64,000 nucleotides of DNA, from the NCBI GenBank assembly GCA_039566865.1, contig CM076956.1, positions 12,969,511 to 13,033,510 of the forward strand, in the 5' to 3' direction. Source of the stretch: Aurelia coerulea (lineage: Eukaryota; Cnidaria; Scyphozoa; Semaeostomeae; Ulmaridae). Under the pieces are notes generated by a model, which saw nothing but the letters and a program-made list of their open reading frames with translations, had not been told where the DNA came from and searched no databases. Numbering within the stretch: the first letter of the stretch is position 1; the number at the start of each line of letters is the position of its first letter. Below, in pieces: positions 47,750-61,200 of this stretch. The position numbers and the translations under genes were made by a program.

Positions 47750-49260
47750 TAATTTTGGTGACAACTTCAAATTGTTCGCTGGTAGCGGGAAAAACCACAC
47801 TACGATGACGAACTTTCAGCAGCTCAGTCTGCATCCTACTCAGCTCAAGCTGTTTCGTCCGCAGCTCGCGGTGCTACCTTTTTGGGGGACCAACTGACTT
47901 TTGCTCTAGCTCAGTCTGGCTCTACTTTTGACAACTTGATGTCTTCATTTGCGCTTCAGTCGCACCCAAATGAAGATGCTTCACATTTTGTGCGTTTTGC
48001 TTCTCCTGACCACGAAAGTCTTCTGTCAGGAGAGGAGAAGCCATAGACATGAGTTCATGTCGCTCCTGTGTACTCAGAGCCGGACTTTTCGGTTGTTAAT
48101 TTGGTGCTGCAGTCGCTAACCGCACCAGGAGCACTAGCTCTTGAGCCCCTCTTGAGGCCCTAACGAGGATGGCATCCCCTAACTTGAGTATGAAGGCGAC
48201 AAGGCAAAGGGCCCGGATGTCTCGACATCTCTTGCGACGTATGTCGAAGGTTGCATGACCATAGAGATAAAAAAGTATGATATGGAAGCACATTTAAATG
48301 CTTCCCAGCACCTGGCAACTGTCCTTCTCTAAAAGTCCCTTTGATGGGTAAGGAGGTTTGGAGAGCAATGTCACGTGACCAACGTCATGGGGTCATGTCT
48401 CTTCAGGCAGCCCAATCCAAAATTGCCAAAGCCATAACGGTTGTGCTTCGAGTAAAGGAGGCTCTTGTGGCTCTAAAGTCGACCCCAAAGCCTTTACCTG
48501 AGTTTCAAGCTCAGTAAACCAGCATATTGCGACGTCTATTTCGATGCTGGGGAACGCTTTTCTTGACATTCATAGCTCCAGACGTCACGAAGTGAAATCA
48601 AGCATATCTGAGAGGTACTGTAATATTGTCCAGCCAGGTCCTTTAAATGGCCAGGTCTTTGGGGGGAGAATCGCTGATTCTGTGAAAGAAATGACGGAAG
48701 GGACCAGATTCTCACGTATGGTGCTCAAAAATTACCCTCGTCAAGGTTGTGGTCGCGGCTATAACAACACTTCTTGGCAAGGTCAGGGCCTTGGTCGTGG
48801 TTTTCCCCACCAGCACAAGGCTTTAAACGGGCAGGGTCCCTCCAACCAATGCCGGAGGGGCCGATTCAGCGGCTACCAACGACATCCTCAGCGACCACTG
48901 CAGGAGGCGGAAAAGAAACAATAAATAAGGTAACAGGGCACACAAAATATTTCTCTCATAATTGGTATGACTTGACATCAAATAAATTTGTTTTAAGTAT
49001 CGTCAAAGGCATTGAACTAAGGTTGGTCTCGCCACTGACCCCTTAACACCCTCGGCCGTTTAATTTTTCATCTGAGGAAATGATGTTAGTCGATAAAGAA
49101 ATTGATACATTGCTCACAAAGGGTGCAGTAATCCAAGTCTCACCCAGCGAAAACCAATTCATTTCAAACATCTTTTTACGCCCGCCCGAAGAAAATGGCG
49201 GGGTATTGGACCTCGGACATGTTTCGACTGTCGTTCTTCTCCAGAGTTACGGATCAAATC
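47750..49260 (+). mobile_element. Decayed DIRS-like retrotransposon (gag and start of RT)
   Basis: Broken plus-strand frames read like the gag-to-RT part of DIRS-type (tyrosine-recombinase) retroelements common in invertebrates. Pieces seen: a GATFLGDQLTFALAQSGSTF segment near 47870, an EVWRAMSRDQR..QAAQSKIAKAI helix region near 48350-48450, a LGNAFLDIHSSRR segment near 48545, and a Gly/Arg/Gln-rich tail (48720-48920). The RT entry follows: FSHNWYDLTSNKFVLSIVKG, then EIDTLLTKGAVIQVSP and NQFISNIFLRPPEENGG (about 49090-49200). Stops and frameshifts interrupt it, and it ends abruptly where the 154-bp array begins. RNase H, methyltransferase and recombinase are absent. The DIRS assignment is by recognition of motif style. 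Confidence 0.65.
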
Positions 49261-49295
49261 TTTATAAAAGCAACAGCGTACTGAATACGAAATAA

Positions 49296-50830
49296 CAGTT
49301 GAAGTTCTTTTTTGGTGGTCCAGGTACTTTTCCAATGCTCTGGAAGATAGAACTAAAGTAAGAAAAAAGGCTTGAGCGTTTCGATAAATCAACCAAATTC
49401 TGATTGATTCAGTACTTCGAGTATCCTCCAAATAGCAAATTTTCAAACAGTTGAAGTTCTTTTTGGGTGTCCTCTTGGTACACTTCCAATGCCTAGGAAG
49501 ATAGAACTAAAGTAAGAAAAAAGACTTGAGCGTTTCGTGTATCAACCAAATTCTGATTGATTCGAGTACTTCGAGTATCCTCCAAATAGCAAATTTTCAA
49601 ACAGTTGAAGTTCTTTTTGGTGGTCCTCCTGGTACATTTCCAATGCTCAGGAAGATAGAACTAAAGTGAGAAAAAAGACTTGAGCGTTTCGTGTATCAAC
49701 CAAACTCTGATTGATTCCGGTAATTCGAGTATCCTCCAAATAACAAATTTTCAAACATTTGAAGTTCTTTTTGGTGGTCCTCCTGGTATACTTCCAATGC
49801 TCAGGAAGATAGAACTAAAGTGAGAAAAAAGACTTGAGCGTTTCGTGTATCAACTAAACTCTGATTGATTCCAGTACTTCGAGTATCCTCCAAATATCAT
49901 ATTTTCAAACAGTTGAAGTTCTTTTTGGTGGTCCTCCTGGTACACTTCCGATGCCCAGGAAGATAGAACTAAAGTACGGAAAAAACTTGAGCGTTTCGTG
50001 TGTCAACTAAACTCTAATTGATCCTAGTACTTCGAGTATCCTCTAAGTAACGATTTTTCAAACATTTGAAGTTCTTTTTGGTGGTCCTCCTGGTAAACTT
50101 CCAATGCCCAGGAAGATAGAACTAAAGTAAGAAAAAGGACTTGAACGTTTCGTGTATCAACTAAACTCTGATTGATCCCAGCACTTCGAGTATCCTCCAA
50201 ATATCAAATTTTCAAACAGTTGAAGTTCTTTTTGGTGGTCCTCCTGGTACACTTCCAATGCCCAGGAAGATAGAACTAAAGTGAGAAAAAAGACTTGAGC
50301 GTTTCGTGTATCAACCAAACTCTGATTGATCCTAGTACTTCGAGTATCCTCCAAATAACAAATTTTCAAACAGTTGAAGTTCTTTTTGGTGGTCCTCCTG
50401 GTACACTTCCAATGCCCAGGAAGATAGAACTAAAGTGAGAAAAAAGACTTGAGCGTTTCGTGTATCAACTAAACTCTGATTGATCCCAGCACTTCGAGTA
50501 TCCTCCAAATATCAAATTTTCAAACAGTTGAAGTTCTTTTTGGTGGTCCTCCTGGTACACTTCCAATGCTCAGGAAGATAGAACTAAAGTGAGAAAAAAG
50601 ACTTGAGCGTTTCGTGTATCAACCAAACTCTGATTGATCCTAGTACTTCGAGTATCCTCCAAATAACAAATTTTCAAACAGTTGAAGTTCATTTTGGTGG
50701 TCCTCCTGGTACACTTCCAATGCCCAAGAAGATAAAACTAAAGTAAGAAAATAGATTGATTGATCCCAGTACTTCGAGTATCCTCTAAGTAACAAATTTT
50801 CAAGCATTTGAAGTTCTTTTTTGTCCACCC
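49296..50830. repeat. Tandem array of about ten 154-bp units
   Basis: Starts CAGTTGAAGTTCTTTTTGGT and includes GGAAGATAGAACTAAAGT, GACTTGAGCGTTTCGTGTAT and ACTTCGAGTATCCTCCAAAT. Starts at 49296, 49448, 49602 and 49756 give 152-154 bp steps. The last units are shortened. It begins where the DIRS-like relic stops. Confidence 0.92.
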
Positions 50831-50931
50831 AGCAGTATGTCGAGCTGACAAATGCACAACTTGAATCGAAATTTACTAATCTATAATTTGTAAACTTTAA
50901 ATTAGCTATTTCTTTGTCCACGAAACAGTTT

Positions 50932-52309
50932 TAGTGGGGGAGACCAGGGACAATTTTAACGCGGGGGCAGTTGTAACACTGGCTCTCATGCTTAGCAGAA
51001 AAGTGCAAAAACTCTGATTTTTGCACAGAACATGCTTATTTTAACCCTCTACATACTACTTGAGATACAGGAATGTTCATCCAAGTTTGTGAAATTTTCG
51101 AAGGGAAAACATGTTTTGAGCATGAAAGTAAAAACGTGCTTCCACTGTAAAAATTTGAGCAAAAAATTTCTTTTTCACATCACAGAGACATGTATCTACA
51201 GTATTTAGGATCAGAAATACATTAAAACTTTCAAGCTTCACATCTTATGAGATGTAAAATGGGGAATAATTATAGTTGACCAGGTCAGGGGCAATTGTAA
51301 CACGCTGTTACAATAACACGCTGTTACAATTGCTTCGGTGTAAGCTGGCCGATACGATGGCTTGGTTTTGATTCAGTTTCTAATCTGGTCGAACAATGTG
51401 AGCCCATGCAGTATTAAAGAGTTAAATGTTGAAATTTGTAAACAAAAAACAGTTTTTCTCGATTGATTCAATTTGTTCAATTGATGCATCAAAATTTACA
51501 AAAACAAAACACATCTTATTTGTAATTTGTCCTTTTTGAAGCAATATAATTTGCTACCTTGTGTTACGTTTCGTATAGGGAAAAAACAGAGTCGTGCAAT
51601 ATCTGTAATGATTTTAAAGATAGTAACAATTGCTCCAAGCATGTGTTACAATTGACCCCCGGGGGGGTACTTGACTTAAATTTTTACGGGGGTGTGCCCA
51701 CGAAAAAATTTTTTTTTACCCTGCTCCAGAATTTTTCGCTCAAAATGATAACCTGTTCTAGAAAAAATTAATGAAAAGTATACTCAAAAAAATGAAATTT
51801 GACCGAAAAACGACCCAATCTAGCAGAATATTCCCCTCTGACTTGTTTTGACAACCTGCTCTAGAAAAATTGCCTCATATTGATACCCTGTGCTAGAAAA
51901 AATTGGTGAAAACGATACCCTTAAAAACGGCACATCCCCGTCGGACAAATATACTAAGTACCCCCCCCCCCCGAATTGACCACACTGATTTCAAAACTAT
52001 CACGGCGTCACAAAAATTGGTTCTACGTGATGGAAACTAAGGTCTCTTTTATTCCAAGAGATGCAACTACCACAACATCATCTACCTCCAAGAGTGCCAT
52101 TGATCATTACTTATACGATATGGTACCCATGGTAGCCAAACAAATTTGAAAAAAGGGAAAAAAGAAGAGAGGATGGTGGTCCAGGCTCTCTTTTTTCACT
52201 TATTTCCTTTTTTATTATTATTTCATAAATGTTTGGCTCTGGCACCCAGGGTAACGATATGTCCGATTTTCCAAAAAGTGTTACAACTGACCCCGGTCTT
52301 CCCTACTTA
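50932..52309. mobile_element. TIR element with GGGGGAGACC ends (contains the nested 51.7 kb MITE)
   Basis: Left end GTGGGGGAGACCAGGGACAA then TTTTAACGC; right end GTGTTACAACTGACCCCGGT then CTTCCCTAC, an imperfect inverted repeat. Repeated CAATTGTAACAC segments lie near both ends. Superfamily not assigned. Confidence 0.65.
51658..51973. mobile_element. Poly-G-tipped MITE, GGGTACTT subfamily, 8-bp target duplication
   Basis: Starts CCCGGGGGGGTACTTGAC and ends AGTA(C)nG. The inner termini share the GTGTGCC/GGCACATCC inverted match. AATTGACC at 51650-51657 and 51974-51981 is a perfect 8-bp duplication. It sits inside the 50.9-52.3 kb element. Confidence 0.85.
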
Positions 52310-52926
52310 ATTAAGGTTTGGGTTGATAAGATTTGTTTTCCTCTGCTGTAACTTACAGCAGTGTACCTAGAATATTTATTTGCTTATTCAATATAATTTT
52401 ATGATTGAATTGAATTGTAATATTTATAACTGTGAAAGGAAGAAATGTTCTTTTTTGTTCAGAAACCTATTCATTTGACATGTTTTTACAGCACTGAATA
52501 CGTGAAGCAAGTGCAGCAGTCTTGAAGAGCTTGGTAAAAAAAAAGCATTAAGTCCTGATGAAAATGATAAGTCATGTAAAAATAGCATGATGTCAATACA
52601 AAATTCTTGATCTAGGAGTTGCTGACTTGGTTTGAAAATTGTCCTTGTTAGTCATATGAATCTTTCAAGAATGCATGACAGTTGCAGATAAGAAATTTTA
52701 TCATTGCGTGACAGATCTTTCGATAAAGTTTGGAGATGTGTTGTTTCTGACTTCTGACGTTTTTGTCCCCAAACAGTTCAAGATTATCGTTCTCCATATA
52801 AAACAATTCACGTTCATAATACCAAATTTACACAATTTTTTTCTCAAAGTTACTATTTCTTTCGTTTTACTTTGAGAGCAACAGCTGACGGTACAGGCCT
52901 TGCAAGCATTAACATGTGGTAACATG

Positions 52927-53448
52927 AGCATAGGTTCCAAATCTTTCGGCGTAAAAAGGTGGGTGTAAAATTCAATGACCTATTCCTTCTGATTGTATGG
53001 CGCGAAAGAAACTTTTGGATACTTACCTATAATTCTACCTTTGGACTTTCCAGAAATTTTAAATATTTTTCGAAATTACCGTGTATCTTATATTTCAACT
53101 CATTTGAGGATGTGACGTCATCAAATTTCTAAATCATAAACCAAATGAGCGACAGACTTTTGCTTGATACCATATTGTAGGCATTCATTAACTATGGTTT
53201 TTTTTCGAAATCATTTCATGTTGCGTCAAACAGTTTAGAAATTACGATGGTTTTAATTTTTTTTAAAATTTTTCTTTAATTCTTGAAAAAGAAGAAAAAC
53301 ACTCTAATTCTGAAAATGTTGAAGATTTCAGAAAAGTTCAACCGTAGAATTATAGAGAAATAGCTAAAGTTTCTTTGAAATCATTCAGTTCAAAGAAATA
53401 GGTCACTGAATTTTACATCATCCATTGTAAAGATTTGGAACCTATGCT
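52927..53448. mobile_element. Foldback MITE (AGCATAGG family), copy 2, intact
   Basis: AGCATAGGTTCCAAATC at the left and GATTTGGAACCTATGCT at the right are perfect inverted repeats, followed by AAATTCAATGACCTATT against AATAGGTCACTGAATTTT. 522 bp without a coding frame. Confidence 0.82.
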
Positions 53449-55208
53449 GGCAACATGGTTTTCGTGCATAAGAATTCTTGTTTAGAAAAATTTACAGTCT
53501 TTCGCATGGCTCAAGAATTCTTATGATAATGTAAAGGATTCTTGTCGTGTTGATGTGCGCAAGGCATGTACTGTACGAGTGAGTGAAACATTTTCTCTGC
53601 AATCGGATCAACCACAGTCTAAAGATAAGAGAAATTTGAGGAAAGAATTGCAAGGAAGGTATGCTTTGCAGAATATTTGTGTCCTTACGTCACATGCAGA
53701 CATAATGCAGACAAGCAAATTTCCTAACCAACTTTTGGCGGGTTTTCCTGACAGGTTTTGGTCTGTTTTGGTTTATATTTTTTGCATAATTTGATATTGA
53801 TATACATCCCCCTGCGGGTCCTCCTGGCGGGGTGCTAACCAGTAAAAAGAAAGATTGTATTTTCAGCAGAGGTAAACAGGGATACGATTTGTGGTGGCAA
53901 CTATGAAGAAGCGCATTTAAAACATGCATTACAGATAGCCAGCGGGTGTCAACATTCTCCACAAAAAGGCATTTGCAATTACATAACAACAAATTGCAAA
54001 TTTCATTGACCTCAGGATTTAATATTTCTATAAGCTAGATATAAAAGATCCTATTGTTTGGCTTGCAATATTAGAATTAACCGTGATGGATTGAAAGACG
54101 TCATATTGAAATTGTTGTTGTAATTATGAGGAAGTGCCTGATCAACAAAGGAATCTCTCGTGGGACACGAAATGAATATCAAGTGTGGAGTTATCAAGAC
54201 TTGCGTGGTTGCTATTGCGTTGTTGCCACGGTAAATGAACTCGACGATGGAATTGGTTTCGAAAATAATAAACCGAGGCACAGTTTTCAGTGGAGTTATT
54301 ACGAGAGCAGAGATTGAAATGATTTATTTGCTCTGAGAATAACGTCAAAGTCTTCCCAGATGACGCTGTGTGAGCTCGGAGAGAGGACTGTTTGATTTCA
54401 TCGTACGAACTTGTTTATTTTACTCATGTGAGGTTTTCTCTGGAATTAAACCGGCTAATTCTTTTGATGTCGGTGTATTGCTAAGATACTTCGTTGAAGT
54501 TGAAGAAACGTTAGCTTTGCATCACATGAAATTCTTATGAGTTCGTTTACTGTCAAAGTTGAGCAAATTGGAAGGTGTACAAGCCGTACGGGGATTTTCC
54601 AGGCTTGTAATAAGTCTGGAAGATAAAGAAAGCAGTGCATTGAAAATATAACGAAAAAGAGAAAAGCTAAATAGTTTCAAAGACAGTTTACAAGACAGTT
54701 TACAAGAACGTAAATGCGAAGTTCATAAGACAGAGCGGATTGTAAAGTTCGTCTGCAGGAATAATCTTAGTAATCTTTATTGAGAACCTTCTCTTGGTTT
54801 GTGCAAATTGATGTCTGGAAGATCAGGAGTGCATCGAAAATATAAAGAAACATAGTCTATAGTCTATATTATATAGAAAAATAACTCTTTTTTAAAGGCA
54901 GTTTACAAGAAAGTAAATGTGAAGTTCAGAACACAAGAGTGGATTTGAAGAATCTGGCAACACAGTTCGTCTGCAGGGGGAATCCTTTGCTTTTCGCGGA
55001 ATTTTTATTGTCCAGTGTTCAATCAGCTTTGCAAACAAGTTTTTATGGTGGACATCCACGAGTAAATTATTCAAACTAATGAAGGATAACAGCGGCTTTA
55101 CTCAACCGCTAATAAAGAACTTGTAAAAGATTCAATCAAGCTTAGAAAAGCATTACTTTCAAAGCTTTCCGCAACATTGTGGACTGGAGAGCTGCCTTCC
55201 CAAAAACG
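53449..55208. other. Upstream flank of the copine gene
   Basis: No coding exon was found upstream of the in-frame stop at 55143. Repeated GACAGTTTACAAGA and AGTTCGTCTGCAGG phrases occur at 54680-54980, suggesting a local duplication. The promoter could not be placed. Confidence 0.45.
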
Positions 55209-58200
55209 ATGGGCTCCCCAAATGGGCCTAATATTTTCAATTTCAATGTTCAAGATGATTCGAGGAAAGAACACGGAAGCAACATCATACAAGTGACAAG
55301 TGCGGATGGAAACAACGAAAAAACCCAGCTCTGTCGCACCGGTAGTTTACGACGAGGTCCGCTGCGACCTTCTAGCCCCCGACCTGACCGACCGAGAAGT
55401 CCTGCCGGAGGAAGACGCGCGAGTGCTCAGCCACAAAGAATATCACCTTATGGGAAAGTGGAAATTTTTGTAAGATGCGAAGATTTACCGAAAATGGATA
55501 CTTTTAGTAGCAGCGACCCCATCTGCGTTCTGTATGTTCGTAAATATGGACAATGGGTAGAGTATGGCAGGACGGAGTGTATCCCCAACTGTCCGAAACC
55601 AAAGGTAAGAGATTGGACAGTGGAACTATGGGTATGGGCACTTTTTTGGTTTGGTGGAAATGTTCAAAGGCTGCTATTAGCAAATTTCTCTTGAAGCTAA
55701 GCAGCTAAGCAGCCCAACGTTGAATTGAACCTTTTTGGTCTTTACCACATCCCCCCAAAGCATGTAGGATTCCAAATATAAAAGGTTGGTGTAAAATTCG
55801 ATGACCTATTTCTTTAAAATGAATAGCTTCAAAGAAACTTTAGCTATTTTACTATAATTTTACCATTGGATTTGTCTGAAATTTTTAATATTTTCAGAAC
55901 TACAGTATTTTCTTATTTTTCTACACTTCAAGGAAAATTTTGAAAAACTTTAAAACCATCGTAATTTCTAAACTATGTGATGAAGCATGAACGAATTTTC
56001 AAGAAAACCATAGTATATTCATGTCTGCAATATGGCATCAAGCAAAAGTCTGTCATTCTTCTGGTTTGTGATTTAGAAATTTGATGACGTCCACATCCTG
56101 AAATGTGTTGACATATAAAAAATGGGCTGCGATTTCGAAAAATATTCAAGCTTTTCGAAAAATCCAACGGTAGAATTATAGAAGAAAGGTTTATTTCAGG
56201 CCTTTAACTAAAAGAAATAGGTCATACAATTTTACACCCACCCTTTTAAGATTTGGAACGTTTGCTCCACACCACAGCAACGACCCCGCTGAAATGATTC
56301 CCCGCAAAGAGAAAGAGACTTTTCGTTTTCCCCCTATATGCTATAAACGAAAAGTCAGAGATGTTGGAGCAGGGATTTTTCTCCCTTAATTCAGTAATTT
56401 CTGATCGTAAAATGCCCTTCTTCTAAGGCAGTTTTCCACACTTTGTAGCAGTGTCGTTCGAAAATAGCCTCGGAAATTTTCCTCCGATTTTTCGTTTTTC
56501 CCCAATATGCTATAAACGAGAAGTCAGAGATGTCGGAGCAGGGATTTTTCTCCCTTTAAATCAGTAAATTCTGATTGTGAAATGCCCTTCTTCTTAGGCA
56601 GTTTTTTATGCTCGATGGCATGTAAGCTCCAAAGGTTGGAAGGAAGGAAGGGGGCTTTGAGAAAGGGGTGCTAGAACCCGCAAACCCAGACCAAAATTAG
56701 AAAAAAACCAGGGAGGAAAAATTTCAAAACCCGGAACACCAATTTTGAACAAAAAGTTCCGATTTTCGTCAGTAATCTTACTGTAATCTTATCTTCGATT
56801 ATTATATCGTACATTTTCGTTTTAACGGACACTCTGTGCATCGTATGTTGATATACAGAAGGACACTGCTAAAAAGCGTGGGAAACTGCCTTAGAAGAAG
56901 GGCATGTTACAATCAGAATTTACTGATTTAAAGGGAGAAAAATCCCTGCTCTGACATCTCCGACTTTTCGTTTGTAGCATATAGGAGAAAAACGAAAAGT
57001 CAGAGATGAAAAAGTTTGAGAAATTGCTCCAACATCTCCGACATCTCCGACTTCTCGGCCTTACCCAAAGAGAAAGGATGGATGATCCCGCCAAGAAAAT
57101 TCGTTTCTTGTTTCATTGACCCGTCAAAGTTTGGATTCACATTCTCTTCCCTTTCATTTTTCGGCATCAACTATCTAATGCTAAATGCTTACTATCCTTA
57201 TTTCATTTATGACATAATAGGGTGGGATTGTCACCATGTTTTTGTAACAATAATAAGATCACGGGGGGGGGGGGGGGGTTCTTGGCCAAATTTTGGGTAG
57301 GGGTGTGCCGCGAGCATATTCAAAATGGTACCGTAGGCTAAACTAATCTTTACGAAAATGGTACCCTTGGCTAGACCAATTTGACCATTCTTTGACCAAT
57401 TTTTACGAAAATGGTTCCCTTGGCTAGACCAATTTTGCGCAATTTTGACCATTTCCTGGACCAATATTGTCAAATTTGTACCAAATATGAGATCATGACC
57501 GTTTGCTAGACCAATATTGTCAAAAATGGTACCCTTGGCTTGACCAATTTTGCGCAATTTTGACCATTTCCTGGATACCATTGGCTAGACTAGAAGTCTG
57601 AAAAAGTATACCCTTGCTCGCGGCACATCCTCATGTACCTTTACTATGGAAGAACCTCCCCCCCCCCCCCGTGAATAAGATATCATGCTAAGAAGATGAA
57701 GGGCAGAATCTCCCCCCTCCCTTTCTTAAACTGAAAACTTTCTGATAAGCCCAGGCATGTTTTAGACAGAGTTAAGTTGCTACGCACCAACGAAACTGCT
57801 GTTTATGCATTTTTCGGCTGCCCATGCCCCCGCATGTTTCCACTGCTCATAATCCGATCAGAAATGAAAAATGCATGGGGTCTTTCTATACCTTGTTTGA
57901 AAATCAACCTGGAGAGACTTTCTAGTCCTCAGTACAGTTATCCGTTTCAAAAACATCGACTGTGTTCTTTGTCAGGTAGGAAATGAAATGAAATTTGATA
58001 ACTGACAACGACAACCAGTTGGCTGCCGTTGTCATATTTCTATTGCGTATTAACCAGCTGTTAATATAGTTAAGTGACTGCAGCTACAAGCAAGATTGAA
58101 ATATTTGCCTTGCGCGCCATCTATGTGAAAACAATAGTCTCTTGTTTGAGAAAAATGAGTTGGTGCAAATAGACCTTTCGCTATTCTACAAAAGAGTCAG

Positions 58201-61200
58201 GATGGAGCAACTTTTTTTAAACCGTACAAGAGGTTTGATTGAACTGCGTTTCAGTGAATGAACTAAAATAAATTAAAATGAAAATGAAAAAAAAAAATGA
58301 AAACAGCTTCATCACTTTCGAGAATTCTACAAAATGTATCAAAATGTTCTTTCGATTCAGATTCTTTTTCAGAATATCTGAAAGGTCTATTCCCCAAGAC
58401 AGGTTAACCAAGAAATCCTGCCTTGTTTGCCCTTATTGTCCGAGGAAATCCCTGTCCTTTCCCACCACTAAAAAACGTTATGATCATGCAAAGCTTTTTG
58501 GCTCTAACTGAACATTACAGCATGTCCAGGAGGGATGGTGGTTCACAAGTATCGATTCAATACAGGGAGGTCCGGGTCAATCTTTTGGGTCTGAATTTGA
58601 CTAAATCAGTATTTGCGGTCCGTCAGTCCGTCAATAAAAACATAAACAAGACCTACTGTAGATATTTACGGTGTGTTAATCAGCAAAAGGCCCATAGCCA
58701 TAGGGACCCATAAATAATAGCTCACTTTTCTAAACAAGGCTCAAATGTGGGTCTCTAGACCAGGGCCGTGATCAAAATTTAAATACACCAACTAAACCAT
58801 TGAAATGTACCGGATGAACAAAAAAACATTTCCCGCATTCGAAAATTCATAGCATTAAGAGTATTTAGCTAATATTCAACTATTTAAAGTTCTAAATTGC
58901 GTTGTGAAATTTGTACTCAAATGATCTAATTTACTTCTTTACCCTTTCTCTTCAGTTTACAGAAACACTGATTCTGGATACAAATAACCAAGACCATCAC
59001 CATTTGAAGTTCTCAATTTTCGACACGGAGAATTTAACATCGAAAGATCTCCACAAACATCAACTTATCGGATCCCTAGAAATTGAACTTTTCAACTTAC
59101 TAGAAAAAGAAAACAACAATAATAACCATGACACTGTTTACGATTTGAAATTTCAAGATCAAGCGAAAAAGCGCGGGAAAATACACGTGGTTGCTGAACA
59201 GGTCGAACAGCATGCTGTAAACACGCAGGTTAAACTATGCCTAAGTGCGTTGAAACTGTCGAAGAAAGGACTCAATATATTTGGAAAATGTGATGCGTAT
59301 TTTGAACTGGAAAGGAAAGTAAAGAATGACAATTATCATCCAGTTTACCGGTCGGAAGTCATTTTCAGGAATTCGGAACCGAGGTATGTATGAAACCTGT
59401 CTGTTAACGAAATTTACGATTGATTTTGTTTCAGTAAAATTGGGAAAAACAAATTTTGATTTATGCTGTTTGTTTAGTAGTAGACGTTGCACTTCGCGAA
59501 ATTGTCTTTATGGCCATTGTGTTTTATTCTCATCGTTGTCCAAAGTGAATTATAACTTGGATACATAAAATTCCGGAGACAGAGCGTACCGGCTGATTTC
59601 CACTCGGTAGAATTTTCCGAGCGGATGGAGTTTTACATCGTAACATTTGGAAATCAGCCTTAGATGTATCCTTGTCTTAGTGATATATACACCTCTGTTA
59701 GCAACCTCTTTCGCCTTCACCATGAGTGAATCGACCACCTAGTGTTGTGGCGCAGTGGTGTAATCCACTGACTTTGCAGCCAGAACAGTCAGGCGGACTG
59801 GGTTCGATACCCGGTAGAGCCCCACTACTTGAGCGCCATAAGGGGTCGCGGACTCGATTAGGCCTATTCTATTTCTGCGATCCCAGTGCTTGGCGCTAAA
59901 AACCGCACCTTCACCTTCACCTTCACCTTCACCTAGTGTACATAGTGTTCAGAGCATTTTTGCAGCGTTCGTCATAACGTCATCAACCCATAGAAACCCC
60001 TTGGTCAGTGGCGTAACGCAGTTTAGGCTACCTTCGTTCAAGAACTAAGGGCCCCCGATTAAAAGGGGCCCCCGATCAAAAGGGGCCCCCAACAAATTTG
60101 TCGTATTTTGTGCTTTTTGGCCATACTGTGTTAAAAGTCTGATAATACAACACTGGATTTTCATTCCGTTTTCGCTTCTTCCCTATTGTCCCAAAACTTT
60201 ATTCTTGTGAGCGAGAGCACCTAATAACATACTGTGGCTTTGCATTATGTTTACTAAAATTCTTTTTAAAACTATTGTGTTTATTCGCATGGATAAGTTT
60301 CAGGTATAAAGGGAGAACACTTATTCTGCACTAAATTTACTGCACCTATTACACTAATACTATCCGCAGAAGCTTTTTTCAAGCCAAAGAACCTGTCATG
60401 GAGCACATTTTTGGTAACATTTGTGTGTTTTCAAAGCAATCTTCATCAAACAGCACAACAGTACCGTCCGAACCTTTGAATATTGCCGTATTTCTTTAAA
60501 AAAGATTCAGATATCATATAATTCTATACCGAAGAGCAACAATTTGTTATGTAAACTACCTAGCTTTTTGAAACGCAATTCCTATAAATGTGCTAACTTT
60601 CTTTTCAACATAACGTGGATTTTTCGAGGTTTTAAAGGGCATGGTTTCAAAAATTTACCCACCACCCCGAACACCCTTCCAACATAAGGGCCCCATCTTA
60701 GGAAACTCCTATGGGCCCCCAGTGTCTCCGTTACGCCACTGCCCTTGGTTTGCATTCCCTGATCGCTTTGTTCTAGCGAGTTAAAGCCATTGTCACTCAG
60801 GGCCCTTTGCGGGCACGCTACAATTTCAGACAAAATTTGGAAATGATATTTGGCCTAAACGGAAAGTATAGATCCACAGTACACAAAATTGTTCTGTCAG
60901 TTCAGCTTCTGCAGTTTGTTGGTTTTCGCTTAGGCCAAAACTGATTTTCAGAAATTCAGAAATTTCGGAGTGCCTGCAAAGGACCTTGGGTGACAATTGA
61001 TCTTTAATCCAAATCTATGGATGCAATTGTTAGCTACGTAATGATACTATAATGTAGCTGATTGGCTCCTGAAAACAATGGGATCCTGTTGTTGTGCTAG
61101 CAAGCGCTGTTTTCTACCAAAGATCGTTCGACACATTGTATTGTTTTTAAGAACCAATTAAATGAGTGCCAATATTTCTTCAAGAACTCTTGCCACTTTC

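Noticed and set aside
55179..55208. Ten-codon extension of the copine start
   Set aside because: The upstream codon is GTG. The first ATG in frame is 55209, with a stop at 55143.
59746..59815. Functional tRNA gene
   Set aside because: The pol III boxes are present but the segment continues into a SINE body and tail with target duplications, so it is a tRNA-derived retroposon.
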